Source: Nitrospirota bacterium
Lineage (GTDB): Bacteria; Nitrospinota_A; UBA7883; JACRGQ01
Length of the DNA: 53,457 nucleotides
Reading direction: 5' to 3'
Assembly: GCA_024275955.1 (NCBI GenBank)
Contig: JAJRYD010000045.1
Coordinates: 1 to 53,457 of the forward strand
The notes beneath the pieces are model-generated. The model did not search any database. It was not told where the DNA came from and worked only from the letters and a program-made list of their open reading frames with translations. This document shows, piece after piece, positions 33,566-42,679 of the stretch (its first letter is position 1; each line of letters opens with the position of its first letter). Position numbers and translations under genes: made by a program.

Positions 33566-36009
33566 TTTTGAGCTCCTTTCGCGCCGTTGTTGTAACGCTT
33601 AAAGCCCATGCCGTTATCGGTAAGCAGTTTCATAAGAGCCGGCGCCAGCAGAAAATCGGCAAGCAGGGCTGTGATTATGGTAACGCCTGTTAAAAGCCCG
33701 AAGTTAAACAGATTTTTCATTTCCGAAAACATGAAGATAAAAAAACTGATAGAAAGCACTATGCTTGTTACAAGCATCGCCTTGCCGGCTGTATGTAAGG
33801 TATGGCGCACAGCTTCCCGCACATCTCCGCTGTCTTGGTAGTATTTTTTAAAGTTGTGCATGAAATGCACGGTATCGTCTACCGCGAGGCCTATAGCTAT
33901 GCTTCCTATAAGCATCGTAAAGAGGTCTAGCGGGAAGCCGGCAATCTTCATTATCCCCATGATTACTATTATCGGCATCAGGTTTGGTATCATGCTTATA
34001 AGGCCGATACGGATGTCGCCAATAAGCAGTAGCATCATAAAAGTTATCATCAAGAATGCCGTAAGGTAGCTTGTCGCCATGCTGGTTATCGCGGCCGCTA
34101 TGGTTTTGCCGAAGATAGCTATCATGCCGGTCGCGTTTATCGTCGCCATGCTTCCGAGAGCGGTTTCGAACTCGTCCTGCACCTGTTTGATAAATTTTCC
34201 GTAGACCACGGCGTCGAGCCATGGAGTTTTTATGGTGAAACGCGCTTTGCTGAACTGCGAGTCGACCATATCCTCAAGGTCGTCCGAGCCGCTGTTTTCA
34301 AAAAGTAAAAACTCCTGCGCTATAAGTTTCGAGTTTTGCGGGACGGTGTAGAAATCGTCGCGGTTTTCGTTAAGCGCCTTGTTTATCTCTTTTAGCATGT
34401 CGCTTATGGTGAGCGTTTTTCCTACGAGTAGCCCATCTTCGTTTATCGACTCCATCGACAGTTTTAGCTTTTCCAGCTGGTTGAGCAGTTTAGGGTTGTA
34501 AATTCCGTTTTCTTTTTTGGTGTCGATTACTACTTCGAGTACGTTTGCCCCTTTTAGCTTTTCATCTATAAGTGTTGTCGCTTTGCGTACCGCCATCGTT
34601 TCCGGCATCCATAAAAGCGGATTGTGGGAGAACTTCAGCTGTAGCGCGAAGAAAAACCCTACAGCGATAATCGACATCCCGACAGCTACTATGCTTTTAT
34701 GATGCGTTATAGAGAAGTCGGCTGTGCTTTTTAGCAGTCGTTCCATTTTGCCTTCGCTTTCCTTTTTGTACGCCAGCTCTTTTCTTTTTATAGGGGTTAC
34801 CGAGATAAGTACGGGGATAAGGAGAATGGTGTAAACAAAGGCGAACATCACGCCACCGCTTGCTATCATTCCAAGATCTGCTATCGGCGCCACATCGGCT
34901 GTAGAGAAAGATGCCAGTCCCATAGCTGTTGTTAGAGATGTCATTAGGATAGGAAGGGCGGAATGACCGAGAGCGTAGACTATCGCCTCTTCCTTGTTTC
35001 CGTAATGGTCGTACTTCCTGTAAAAAAGCGCCAGCACATGTATCGAGTCTCCCACTCCTACCGCGATGATGAATGAGGGTAAGATTTGCGTCGGCAGTTT
35101 TACAGGTATGCCGACAGCCGCCATCATGCCGAAGGTGGAGAGAAGCGAAACGATGATTATGAGTAGCGGTATAAAGAGGCCGGAAGCTCTGCGGAAGATA
35201 AGGAGCAGTATGACAGCTATCGAGAGCATCAGTAGTTTCATAAACTTCTGCATGTCGGATTTCATTTTTGTTTTTAGGTCGTTAGTTACCACCGGCGAGC
35301 CGGCTAGTACTACAGGGAAATCTTTAGAGTTGTATCTGTCGGCTATCGCTCTAACGGCGTTAACCGCCTCTGCGTTCTCTTCGTCTGTCAGGTATATTTT
35401 TTCCGCTTTTTGAGAGCTTTCAGCCGGTTCGTCTTCGAAGCCGGAAAGTGAGTCGATATTGTCGTCTGCCGAGGAGTAGCTGTTGGTTTTGATGACGATA
35501 GTTGTAAGCTTTCCATCTTCGGAAACCATCATATTCTTGTATAAAGGATTGGAGAGAACTCTTGCCTTGAGCTTTGCCATCTCCTCTTTATTTTTTGGGA
35601 AGGTTTCCAGCAGGTCTTCGACGATAAGCCTATCTGCCTCGCCTCTTGTGTTGCGGGCGTTTATCATGCTGGTTACATCGTCTATATGCGGAACGTTCGA
35701 CTCTATATCTTCGTGAAAACTTTTGAGTTTTTTTAAAAAGGCGATATCAAAAACATCGGGCGGGTTTATCGCCGCTATGATGAGCTCGTCTCTGCCGAAC
35801 TGATCCCTGAATGCGTTGTATACCGTTATCGTAGGGTCGTCATCGTGCAGAAAGCCTTCGGTAGATGTGTCGATAGTAAGCTTTGGGAGGTGGGACGCAA
35901 ACGCCGCCAGCAGTAGAACTGCCAAAAATAGAGCTTTGAGCCGGTTTCTGTATATCTGCCGTGTCAGGTTCTCGAATAGGCTTTCGATGTTTTTGCGGTA
36001 TTTATCCAA
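33562..36009 (-). CDS. RND/MMPL-family exporter
   Basis: An 815-aa inner-membrane protein with the duplicated RND architecture: one helix, a large periplasmic loop (about residues 45-245), a helix bundle with FIIAVGVGDSIHVLALFYRKY, a second loop, and a second bundle with GSIAIGLAVDDTVHFMHNF. These GxxDxxxH segments are the proton-relay region of the MMPL/HpnN-like subgroup. The periplasmic start TIDTSTEGFLHDDDPTI is typical of lipid- or hopanoid-type exporters. The substrate is unknown. Two bases separate it from tetR upstream. Confidence 0.88.
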   Translation of the reverse strand: MDKYRKNIESLFENLTRQIYRNRLKALFLAVLLLAAFASHLPKLTIDTSTEGFLHDDDPTITVYNAFRDQFGRDELIIAAINPPDVFDIAFLKKLKSFHEDIESNVPHIDDVTSMINARNTRGEADRLIVEDLLETFPKNKEEMAKLKARVLSNPLYKNMMVSEDGKLTTIVIKTNSYSSADDNIDSLSGFEDEPAESSQKAEKIYLTDEENAEAVNAVRAIADRYNSKDFPVVLAGSPVVTNDLKTKMKSDMQKFMKLLMLSIAVILLLIFRRASGLFIPLLIIIVSLLSTFGMMAAVGIPVKLPTQILPSFIIAVGVGDSIHVLALFYRKYDHYGNKEEAIVYALGHSALPILMTSLTTAMGLASFSTADVAPIADLGMIASGGVMFAFVYTILLIPVLISVTPIKRKELAYKKESEGKMERLLKSTADFSITHHKSIVAVGMSIIAVGFFFALQLKFSHNPLLWMPETMAVRKATTLIDEKLKGANVLEVVIDTKKENGIYNPKLLNQLEKLKLSMESINEDGLLVGKTLTISDMLKEINKALNENRDDFYTVPQNSKLIAQEFLLFENSGSDDLEDMVDSQFSKARFTIKTPWLDAVVYGKFIKQVQDEFETALGSMATINATGMIAIFGKTIAAAITSMATSYLTAFLMITFMMLLLIGDIRIGLISMIPNLMPIIVIMGIMKIAGFPLDLFTMLIGSIAIGLAVDDTVHFMHNFKKYYQDSGDVREAVRHTLHTAGKAMLVTSIVLSISFFIFMFSEMKNLFNFGLLTGVTIITALLADFLLAPALMKLLTDNGMGFKRYNNGAKGAQK

Positions 36010-36011
36010 TT

Positions 36012-36707
36012 TTAGTCAATCTCCATATCTATGTTGCTGTTTTTTTGTGTGATATGTCTGGGAGTGGTATCCGGCTTTTTAAGGGCCGATAGTGCTATTT
36101 TGGCTACCTCTTCGGTCATCTCCTCTACAGGGAGCAGTGCCATTGATGCCGTTTTTCCATCCATTTTACCGGCAACCTGCTTGCGGATATTTTTCCCTGC
36201 TATGTAGAAGTTAAGCCCTCCGATGACCATTATGTGAAGTGCAAATAGGTTTACCTCTCTGAACTCGCCTTTTTTTACCCCCTCGTCAACTATCTCCTTA
36301 AGAGCCTGTATCACCCGCCCCATCTGCGCAAGAGCCTCTCTAGGCATATTTTCTCCCCCAGAGGCGACCTCGCGCATAAGCAGAGGGGCGAAGTTTTCTA
36401 TAGAGACGGCATTTTTTATCACCGACCGGATATGGCCTTTGAGCTTCTCCTCTACCGGCTTGCCGGAGCTTATATTGTCGTCAGCCGCCTGTGCCGCGCC
36501 GGCAAAGACTCTATTTAGCACCTCTTTATAAAGTGCCTCTTTATCGCCTATGTGGTAGTAGATAGAAGCTTTGTTTACTCCGGCATCTTTTGCAATCTCG
36601 TCTACCCTCGCCCCGCCAAACCCTTTTGCGGCAAAAACATTTATAGCTGTTTGTAAAATCTTCTCCGGCACTTTGCCTGCATCTTTTGTTGTTGACTTAT
36701 AGGCCAT
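36012..36707 (-). CDS. TetR/AcrR-family transcriptional regulator
   Basis: N-terminal helix-turn-helix domain: ILQTAINVFAAKGFGGARVDEIAKDAGVNKASIYYHIGDKEALY covers about residues 18-62 (seen in two conserved pieces, AAKGFGGARVDEIA and NKASIYYHIGDKE). The C-terminal about 160 residues form the ligand-binding and dimer domain. At 231 aa it is of usual size. It is the first gene of its operon, and a long inverted repeat overlaps its own promoter, so autorepression with release by an exported substrate is likely. Confidence 0.9.
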   Translation of the reverse strand: MAYKSTTKDAGKVPEKILQTAINVFAAKGFGGARVDEIAKDAGVNKASIYYHIGDKEALYKEVLNRVFAGAAQAADDNISSGKPVEEKLKGHIRSVIKNAVSIENFAPLLMREVASGGENMPREALAQMGRVIQALKEIVDEGVKKGEFREVNLFALHIMVIGGLNFYIAGKNIRKQVAGKMDGKTASMALLPVEEMTEEVAKIALSALKKPDTTPRHITQKNSNIDMEID

Positions 36708-36746
36708 ACAGTACTTTTTTAACCTTTTAGTTAATTAATTTAACCA

Positions 36747-36774
36747 TATAGTTTAACTATTTAGTTAAACTATA
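36747..36774. promoter_or_regulatory. TetR-type operator (12+12 bp inverted repeat)
   Basis: Perfect 12-bp arms TATAGTTTAACT (36747-36758) and AGTTAAACTATA (36763-36774) flank an ATTT spacer. The repeat covers the -10 box of the tetR promoter. A related but weaker AT-rich element with GTTAA/TTAAC half-sites lies at about 36730-36744 and may be a second site. Confidence 0.8.
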
Positions 36775-36797
36775 GTCTCCAGATTATGTTTTGTCAA
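36769..36797 (-). promoter_or_regulatory. Sigma70 promoter of the tetR-RND operon
   Basis: On the minus strand TTGACA (36797-36792) and TATAGT (36774-36769) are exactly 17 bp apart: a perfect -35 and a 5-of-6 -10. The -10 is inside one arm of the operator. Confidence 0.8.
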
Positions 36798-36829
36798 TGG
36801 CAGAGGCAAAACGGTGCGTGGGGGAGGGG

Positions 36830-37915
36830 TTATAGAATAACTAATTCTTGCGGGATGTTTCGTGTGAGCAGTCTGCATCCTGTTTTGGTTACCAGCACCA
36901 TATCTTCTATTCGAACTCCCCCTAGCTCCGGTATATAGATGCCGGGTTCTATCGTGAAGAGCATTCCTTCCTTCGCGGTCATTTTAGAGCGTGGGGCCAC
37001 TACCGGCGCTTCATGTATATCTAGTCCTACGCCGTGTCCCGTGCCGTGTCCGAAGAATTTTGCGTATCCTTTTTGGTTTATGTAGCCCCTTGCGGCGGCA
37101 TCTATCTCTTTTAGCGGTATTCCGGGCTTTACTTTCTTTATCGCTCGCCGGTTTGCTTCCAGCACTATGTCGAAAACCTCTTTCATTCTGCCAGACGGTT
37201 TGCCTGTGCAGAGGCTTCGGGTGTTGTCGGTATGGTAGCCTTCCAGCAGGCATCCCCAGTCGAGTGTTATGAAATCGTTTTTGCCTATTTTTTTAGCGCC
37301 TGCCACTCCGTGCGGCAGTGCGGAGCGTTTTCCCGAAGCTACTATAAAGTCGAAAGCTTTTCCATCGCCGCCTGCCAGCTTTAGCGCAAATTCCAGCTCG
37401 GCCGCCACATCGCGTTCTTTTTTTCCAGCTTTTAGGATTTGCGGGATTTGTCTAAAAACTTTTGCCAGTATTTTGAGGTTTTTCTCTATCAGTCTTATTT
37501 CCGCTTCGTCCTTTATAAGCCTCATTTCATCCATTATGGCGGTCGGCTTCCAGCGCCCTTTAGCCTTTTTCTTGAGGCTTTCAAATTCGGCAACAGAGAG
37601 ATTTTTTCCTTCAAAGCCTGTCGATCTTGCCTTTGCGCCTTTAAGGATAGATGCTATCTCGTTGTGCATGGAAAAGGTTATTACGGTTTTCATCGCGACC
37701 TGCCTTTTGGCCTGCGACTCGTAGCGAAAATCGGTAAGAAAATGCGCTTTTTCGCCAGAGATGACAACGCCTGCCGATGTGCCGGAAAAGCCGGTAAGGT
37801 ATCGTATGTTTTTAAGGTTTAGGGTAGCGAAGGAGTCGAGCTTTTCCTTTTCCAGACCGGCTATCAGCCGTTTGACCCTTTTTTTGTATACAGCCTTGTC
37901 GGAACTTGCTCTCAT
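36830..37915 (-). CDS. pepP: Xaa-Pro aminopeptidase, M24 family
   Basis: Cytosolic dinuclear metallopeptidase removing N-terminal residues next to proline. The N-terminal creatinase-like domain (about residues 1-125) includes NIRYLTGFSGTSAGV. The catalytic domain carries the metal ligands: two aspartates in ITLDWGCLLEGYHTDNTRS, the histidine in GHGTGHGVGLDIHEAP, and glutamates in TIEPGIYI and GVRIEDMV. Length is 361 aa. It starts inside the stop of aroQ, an association common in bacteria. The symbol is used for the family; a YpdF-like assignment is equally possible. Confidence 0.85.
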   Translation of the reverse strand: MRASSDKAVYKKRVKRLIAGLEKEKLDSFATLNLKNIRYLTGFSGTSAGVVISGEKAHFLTDFRYESQAKRQVAMKTVITFSMHNEIASILKGAKARSTGFEGKNLSVAEFESLKKKAKGRWKPTAIMDEMRLIKDEAEIRLIEKNLKILAKVFRQIPQILKAGKKERDVAAELEFALKLAGGDGKAFDFIVASGKRSALPHGVAGAKKIGKNDFITLDWGCLLEGYHTDNTRSLCTGKPSGRMKEVFDIVLEANRRAIKKVKPGIPLKEIDAAARGYINQKGYAKFFGHGTGHGVGLDIHEAPVVAPRSKMTAKEGMLFTIEPGIYIPELGGVRIEDMVLVTKTGCRLLTRNIPQELVIL

Positions 37916-38352
37916 TTTTTGCGGAGGAGGTCGGCCGCTCCATCGATCGCGAGCAGGTAGGAGTTTATACCAAAGCCGACGATAACCCCGTCTGCTATAT
38001 CGGACAGGTACGACTGCCGGCGGAATTCTTCCCGTTTGTAGACATTCGATATATGCACCTCTATAAAGGGTATGCCGATAGCCAAGAGAGCGTCCCTTAT
38101 GGCGATACTGGTATGCGTGAATGCCCCGGCGTTGATAAGTATCATCTGGAAATTGCCTGACGCCGATTGCAGTTTGTCGACTATCTCTCCTTCGTGGTTT
38201 GATTGGAAAATTTCAAGTTCTATCCCATTTTTATTGGCGGAGTTCCGTAGTTTTTGGTTTAGTTCTTCGTATGTGAAACTTCCGTAAATAGATGCCTCAC
38301 GCTTTCCCAGCATATTTATGTTTGGGCCGTTTACTACCAGTAGTTTTTTCAT
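37912..38352 (-). CDS. aroQ: Type II 3-dehydroquinate dehydratase (AroQ)
   Basis: Third step of the shikimate pathway. VNGPNINMLGKREASIYG near the N-terminus, FQSNHEGEIVDKLQ, INAGAFTHTSIAIRDAL and EVHISNVYKREEFRRQSYLS are the family blocks, with the catalytic tyrosine in IYG (about Tyr23) and the histidine in EVHISN. The usual NPGA is NAGA here. Length of 146 aa is normal. It is the upstream partner of pepP. Confidence 0.94.
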   Translation of the reverse strand: MKKLLVVNGPNINMLGKREASIYGSFTYEELNQKLRNSANKNGIELEIFQSNHEGEIVDKLQSASGNFQMILINAGAFTHTSIAIRDALLAIGIPFIEVHISNVYKREEFRRQSYLSDIADGVIVGFGINSYLLAIDGAADLLRKK

Positions 38353-38396
38353 GTTAGGGCAATTCTACCATGCGGTAGGTAGAGGCGCTACGCCGG

Positions 38397-39530
38397 CTAT
38401 TTTTTCTTTTTTACGGCCGGTTTTAGCGCCGGTTTTTGTTCCGGCTGGTTTTCTAGGTAGATTGACCGCGTAGGGAAGGCGATAGCGAGGCCTAGCTCTT
38501 CCAGCTTTTCCATTATTTCAAGGTTTACACCCTGTTTCGTTTCCAGCCATTTGACCCATGCGGTATCGGCGAAATAGTAGACAAGTATGTTCAGAGACGA
38601 ATCTCCGAAATCGGTGAAATAAACGAGTATCTGTTTTTGGTCGACCATTTTATTGCCGGTGAGGATTTTCCGTATAGCATCGACAGCTTTTTTCATATCT
38701 TTGGCAGAGGCTTTGTACTCAAGCCCTATTGTCTGCTTTACTCTGCGTAGGTTTATCTCTTTGTCGGAGCGTCTGTCCATATTTTCGACTATGCTGTTCG
38801 CAAGCAGGCTATTCGGGATGATTTCTACGGTTTTTCCAAAAGTTCTTATCTTGGTAGACCTAAAGCCTATCTCCTCTACCACACCTTCAAAGTCGCCGTT
38901 CTTGGCTTTTACCCACTGCCCAAGTTTAAACGGCTGATCCATCATTATCATCAAGCTTCCAAAAAAGTTTGCCAGAGTATCTTTCGCCGCTAAAGCAACC
39001 GCTATACCGCCTATCCCGAGCGAGGCGACGATGGTGCTTACGGAGTAGCCGAGGTTCTGGGCGGTAAGTATTACTACAAGCACCCCTATAGCTATTTTGA
39101 GCGAGATTACTATCATCGGTATAAGGCTGGTGTCCATCCAATGCTCAGGGTCGTTTGCTTTGGCTTTCAGCATTTCCGTTACGGTGTCTATCGCTCTAAA
39201 GAAAAACCATGTAAATATTAGTATTATAGAAATGCGTCCGGCCTTATTGACAGTTTCAGCTAGGTTTCCCCCTTCTTCTGCCGGAAGCGGGAGTATCGCC
39301 AGTGCTACCCATATTCCTATTATCGTTACCAGCCAGAGGGTAGGTTTGCGGGCAATTTTTGTCAGTTGGTCGTCCCACTCCGTTTTTGTTTTTCCCGAAA
39401 GCTGTTCAACCAGCTTTAGCGTTTGTCTTACCGCGAAGTGACGAAGGGTGAAGGTGATAAACAGTACCGCGAGGCTTAGGATGAAAGGCGTTACATTTGT
39501 ACCGGCAATCTGGAATTCAAACAGCTCCAT
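38397..39530 (-). CDS. MscS-family mechanosensitive channel
   Basis: Inner-membrane channel of the small-conductance family. Several N-terminal helices (residues about 12-165) precede the pore helix and beta domain, visible in VSTIVASLGIGGIAVALAAKDTLANFFGSLMIM followed by FKLGQWVKAKNGDFEGVVEEIGFRSTKIRT and IIPNSLLANSIVEN. The C-terminal alpha/beta domain ends FPTRSIYL, then a proline/lysine tail. Length is 377 aa. Osmotic protection is the family role; the gate and ligand cannot be told from sequence. Confidence 0.88.
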   Translation of the reverse strand: MELFEFQIAGTNVTPFILSLAVLFITFTLRHFAVRQTLKLVEQLSGKTKTEWDDQLTKIARKPTLWLVTIIGIWVALAILPLPAEEGGNLAETVNKAGRISIILIFTWFFFRAIDTVTEMLKAKANDPEHWMDTSLIPMIVISLKIAIGVLVVILTAQNLGYSVSTIVASLGIGGIAVALAAKDTLANFFGSLMIMMDQPFKLGQWVKAKNGDFEGVVEEIGFRSTKIRTFGKTVEIIPNSLLANSIVENMDRRSDKEINLRRVKQTIGLEYKASAKDMKKAVDAIRKILTGNKMVDQKQILVYFTDFGDSSLNILVYYFADTAWVKWLETKQGVNLEIMEKLEELGLAIAFPTRSIYLENQPEQKPALKPAVKKKK

Positions 39531-39637
39531 AGGTTTAACCTGCCTTTAATATTTTTAGTAAAAGGTTCTTCATTTGTGATTATTTAAAACCAAACCTGCC
39601 GTCGGCATAGTTGTGCCGGCGGTCTTTATAACCTTGT

Positions 39638-41530
39638 TTATTTGAAAATAGGTTTTACTTTTGTAGTGAATCCTTTTTTTACCGTCACGGTTTTTAGGAA
39701 CGGTTTTTTGTAGCCTTTGCGTTTTATAAATATATTGTGCTTGCCTATGACAGTGCCGTTCAGCTGAATTTTACCGCCTTTATATTTCTTTCCGTTTATT
39801 GTCACCGAGTCGCCTTTTTTGGCAAGCACTATAAGGTTGCCTACGTTGCCGGCTTTTTCTGGGTTAAAGACATTGCTAAAGAGCGATGCTTTTTCTTCTT
39901 TTGCAGTTCTCTTTCTTTTTTCGCTTTCAAATTCAAACTCGAAGAAGTCATCGCCGGAAGCAGTCTTTTTACGCTTTTTTTTCTTCTTTTTCGATGCCTT
40001 TGCTATCGCCGCGTCTATCGCTCTCTCTTCGTCCGCCAGCATGGCGGATCTTCCCGGCCTTAATTTTGCGCTGATTGTTTTGCTTTTTTTAAGGTTTACA
40101 GTGCCGCTCCAGTCGTTGTATCCGGCTTTAGCTACCACTATGCTGTATGTTTTCTTTTTGTACTTACGGTTTGTGTACGGTGTTTTGCCTTTAACCATGT
40201 TGCCGTTGATAAATATTTTTGCTTTTGATGGCGTGGAGAGTATCGAAAGTTTGGCGGTGCCTAACCGTTTGTCTCTCGCTTTTTTGGCTTCGGCCTGTTT
40301 TTTTGTTTCGTCGGCTTTTTTAGCTTCGGCCTGTTTTTTTGTTTCGTCGGCTTTTTTAGCTTCGGCCTGTTTTTTTGTTTCGTCGGCTTTTTTGGCTTCG
40401 GCCTGTTTTTTTGCTTCTTCAGCCTGTTTGGCCTCATCTACTTTTTGCGTGCCTTCTACTTTTGGAGGTGCGCCTGGCCCAGCTTGAGATTTTTTGGCAA
40501 TGTCTACTGCCTCGTCGCCGCTTCCGGTAAAGCTTACCACTATAATGATAAGCAGAAGAAGCACTCCGCCTACAAGTCCGGCCATCATCATCGGCCGTTT
40601 TCCTTCGTCTTTCCATGCCTGTGATACCGAGGCGGCACCTTTTCTTGCCGCTCCAGCCGCCTGATGACCGGCGGCGGCAAACTTTAACGCCGAACCGACT
40701 TTACCCTCGGCTACCTGTTTTATAGCATCGGCGAATTCTGCGCCGGTCTGGAAACGTTCCTCCGGCACTTTGGCAAGCGCCTTTTTCATAAAATCGTCTA
40801 TCCCTGCGGGGAGGTCCATTACCAAATCTCTTGGGGGTATAGGCTCCTCGTTTACAACCGAGTAGATAACGCTTGTTATGCTTTCGCCCCGGAATGCTTT
40901 TTCGCCGGTAAGCATTTCGTAAAGTATTACGCCAAGCGCCCAAAGGTCGGCTCTTCCGTCTAGCGACCTACCTCTTACCTGCTCCGGCGCCATGTAGCTT
41001 GGCGTGCCAAGTACCGTGCCTGTTGTTGTGAGGTTTGAATCTTGCAGACGCGCCAGACCGAAGTCGGCGATTTTTGGTATTTTTCCGTTCATCATCATAA
41101 TGTTTGCCGGCTTGATGTCGCGGTGGACTATCTGATTTTCGTGAGCATGGTCTAGCCCTTCGGCTATCTGCCTTACTATGTCGAGTATCTGTCCGTAGCC
41201 TGTAAACTTCCCCGCGTTTATCATATCTTGAAGGTCGCCGCCTTTAAGGTATTCCATAGCGATGTAGGCTATGTTGCCTTCTTCACCTGCGTCGTAGATT
41301 GTGAGAATGTTCGGGTGTGCCAACTGGCCTGTAGCCTTTGCTTCGACTAGGAACCGTTCCTTCGACTGCATAGCATCTTCGCTTGCGGCGAGCGAATCGA
41401 ACAGAAGTGTTTTTAGAGCTACAGGTCTTCCGATTTTTGGGTCTAATCCTTTGTAGACGACCCCCATCGCGCCGCGGCCAAGCTCGCTTTCGACCTCAAA
41501 TCGACCAAGTTTTTTGGGCTGTTCAGCCAT
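39638..41530 (-). CDS. Ser/Thr protein kinase with PEGA-like extracytoplasmic domains
   Basis: Eukaryotic-type kinase domain at residues about 11-280: GRGAMGVVYKG glycine loop, Lys40 in VALKTL, HRDIKPANIM (136-145), DFGLAR (156-161), APEQV (181-185). A single transmembrane helix lies at about 314-335. A linker rich in Lys, Ala and Glu contains four 12-residue repeats. A PEGA domain follows (about 435-500: STPSKAKIFINGNMVKGKTPY), then a lysine-rich stretch and a second PEGA-like domain at the C-terminus. Length is 630 aa. It probably senses something at the cell envelope and signals inside; targets are unknown. Confidence 0.9.
   Translation of the reverse strand: MAEQPKKLGRFEVESELGRGAMGVVYKGLDPKIGRPVALKTLLFDSLAASEDAMQSKERFLVEAKATGQLAHPNILTIYDAGEEGNIAYIAMEYLKGGDLQDMINAGKFTGYGQILDIVRQIAEGLDHAHENQIVHRDIKPANIMMMNGKIPKIADFGLARLQDSNLTTTGTVLGTPSYMAPEQVRGRSLDGRADLWALGVILYEMLTGEKAFRGESITSVIYSVVNEEPIPPRDLVMDLPAGIDDFMKKALAKVPEERFQTGAEFADAIKQVAEGKVGSALKFAAAGHQAAGAARKGAASVSQAWKDEGKRPMMMAGLVGGVLLLLIIIVVSFTGSGDEAVDIAKKSQAGPGAPPKVEGTQKVDEAKQAEEAKKQAEAKKADETKKQAEAKKADETKKQAEAKKADETKKQAEAKKARDKRLGTAKLSILSTPSKAKIFINGNMVKGKTPYTNRKYKKKTYSIVVAKAGYNDWSGTVNLKKSKTISAKLRPGRSAMLADEERAIDAAIAKASKKKKKKRKKTASGDDFFEFEFESEKRKRTAKEEKASLFSNVFNPEKAGNVGNLIVLAKKGDSVTINGKKYKGGKIQLNGTVIGKHNIFIKRKGYKKPFLKTVTVKKGFTTKVKPIFK
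40278..40421. repeat. Four 36-bp tandem repeats inside the Ser/Thr kinase gene
   Basis: Units start at 40278, 40314, 40350 and 40386. The middle two are identical, the outer two differ by a few bases. Each encodes a 12-residue helix-prone unit (reading as AKKADETKKQAE) in the linker after the transmembrane helix. Such in-frame repeats can expand or shrink by slippage, changing linker length. Confidence 0.85.
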
Positions 41531-41575
41531 GCTTCCCCTTTAAATAAGTTGTCTCAATATTACTTGAAACAGAGT

Positions 41576-42679
41576 CTAAGCTATTGATTTATACACCATG
41601 TTTAGTGACAACGCAACTTCCTCGCAGGTTAAATCTCCCATAAAAAGGTTTAAACCGCTTTCAATCTGGCTGTCATCTGAGCCTGCAATGTTGCCTTCTG
41701 TCTGGGCGATTTTGAACGCTAGGGGGAAAGTAGCGTTTGTAAGAGCTATCGTCGAGGTTCTAGGTACTGCTCCCGGCATATTTGAAACGCAATAATGTGT
41801 TACACCGTCCAGATTGTAGGTTGGGTCGTGGTGCGAGGTTGGTCTGCTTGTTTCTATGCATCCTCCCTGATCTACAGATACATCTACTATCACCGCCCCT
41901 TTTTTCATTTTAGATACCATGCTTCTTGTTACCAGCTTTGGGGCTTTCGCGCCGGGGATGAGGACAGCGCCAACGAGCAGGTCGGCTTCTTTTAGTTTTT
42001 CTATGATTGTGTGTCGGTTTGAGTGGAGCGTTTCGAGCTTGCTTCCAAAAATATCGTCGAGATACCGCATCCGTGGAAGCGATGCGTCTATTACCGTCAC
42101 TCTAGCGCCGAGGCCGACAGCCATTTTCGCGGCGTTCGCGCCGACTACGCCTCCGCCCAGTATCACCACCTTGCCAGGCTCTACGCCCGGCACTCCGCCA
42201 AGCAGTATTCCTCTTCCGCCTCGCTCCTTTTCCAGATATTTAGCACCTTCCTGAATAGACATCCTTCCGGCTATTTCCGACATCGGGACAAGTAACGGAA
42301 GGGAGCCATCTTCATCCTGTACCGTTTCGTACGCGATGCCGATTATTTTTTTCTCCAAAAGCTTTTCGGTAAGTGCTTTATCTGCCGCTAGGTGCAGGAA
42401 GGTAAAGATAATCAGCCCTTCCCTCATGTAGTCGAACTCCGGTTCCACAGGTTCTTTTACCTTTACTATCATGCCGGAGCGTTTCCATATCTCTTTGGCT
42501 GTTCCGATAAGCTCTGCCCCTTCGTCGAGGTAGGCGGAGTCTGGAAACCCGCTTCCATCGCCAGCCGATTTTTCGACCAAAACAGCATGCCCTGCAAGTA
42601 CCAGCTCTTTTACGCCGGCCGGTACAACGCCTACCCTGTATTCGTCCGGCTTTATCTCCTTTGGTACTCCGATAATCAT
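41576..42679 (-). CDS. ald: Alanine dehydrogenase (Ald)
   Basis: NAD-dependent interconversion of L-alanine and pyruvate plus ammonia. [20 protein letters not shown] opens the protein, [11 protein letters not shown] carries the substrate lysine, FTFLHLAAD the histidine region, [22 protein letters not shown] the nucleotide-binding loop, and [19 protein letters not shown] the NAD/catalytic segment. Length of 367 aa matches the family. Its stop codon lies 46 bp before the kinase gene, and it overlaps the upstream amidotransferase gene by 4 bases. Confidence 0.94.
   Translation of the reverse strand: MIIGVPKEIKPDEYRVGVVPAGVKELVLAGHAVLVEKSAGDGSGFPDSAYLDEGAELIGTAKEIWKRSGMIVKVKEPVEPEFDYMREGLIIFTFLHLAADKALTEKLLEKKIIGIAYETVQDEDGSLPLLVPMSEIAGRMSIQEGAKYLEKERGGRGILLGGVPGVEPGKVVILGGGVVGANAAKMAVGLGARVTVIDASLPRMRYLDDIFGSKLETLHSNRHTIIEKLKEADLLVGAVLIPGAKAPKLVTRSMVSKMKKGAVIVDVSVDQGGCIETSRPTSHHDPTYNLDGVTHYCVSNMPGAVPRTSTIALTNATFPLAFKIAQTEGNIAGSDDSQIESGLNLFMGDLTCEEVALSLNMVYKSIA

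Noticed and set aside
40278-40421. 36-bp repeats as a CRISPR array
   Set aside because: The units are contiguous with no spacers and encode an in-frame protein repeat.
39819-40487. 222-aa plus-strand frame with repeated Ser/Phe/Ala segments
   Set aside because: Antisense of the repetitive kinase linker; the repeats come from the kinase gene.
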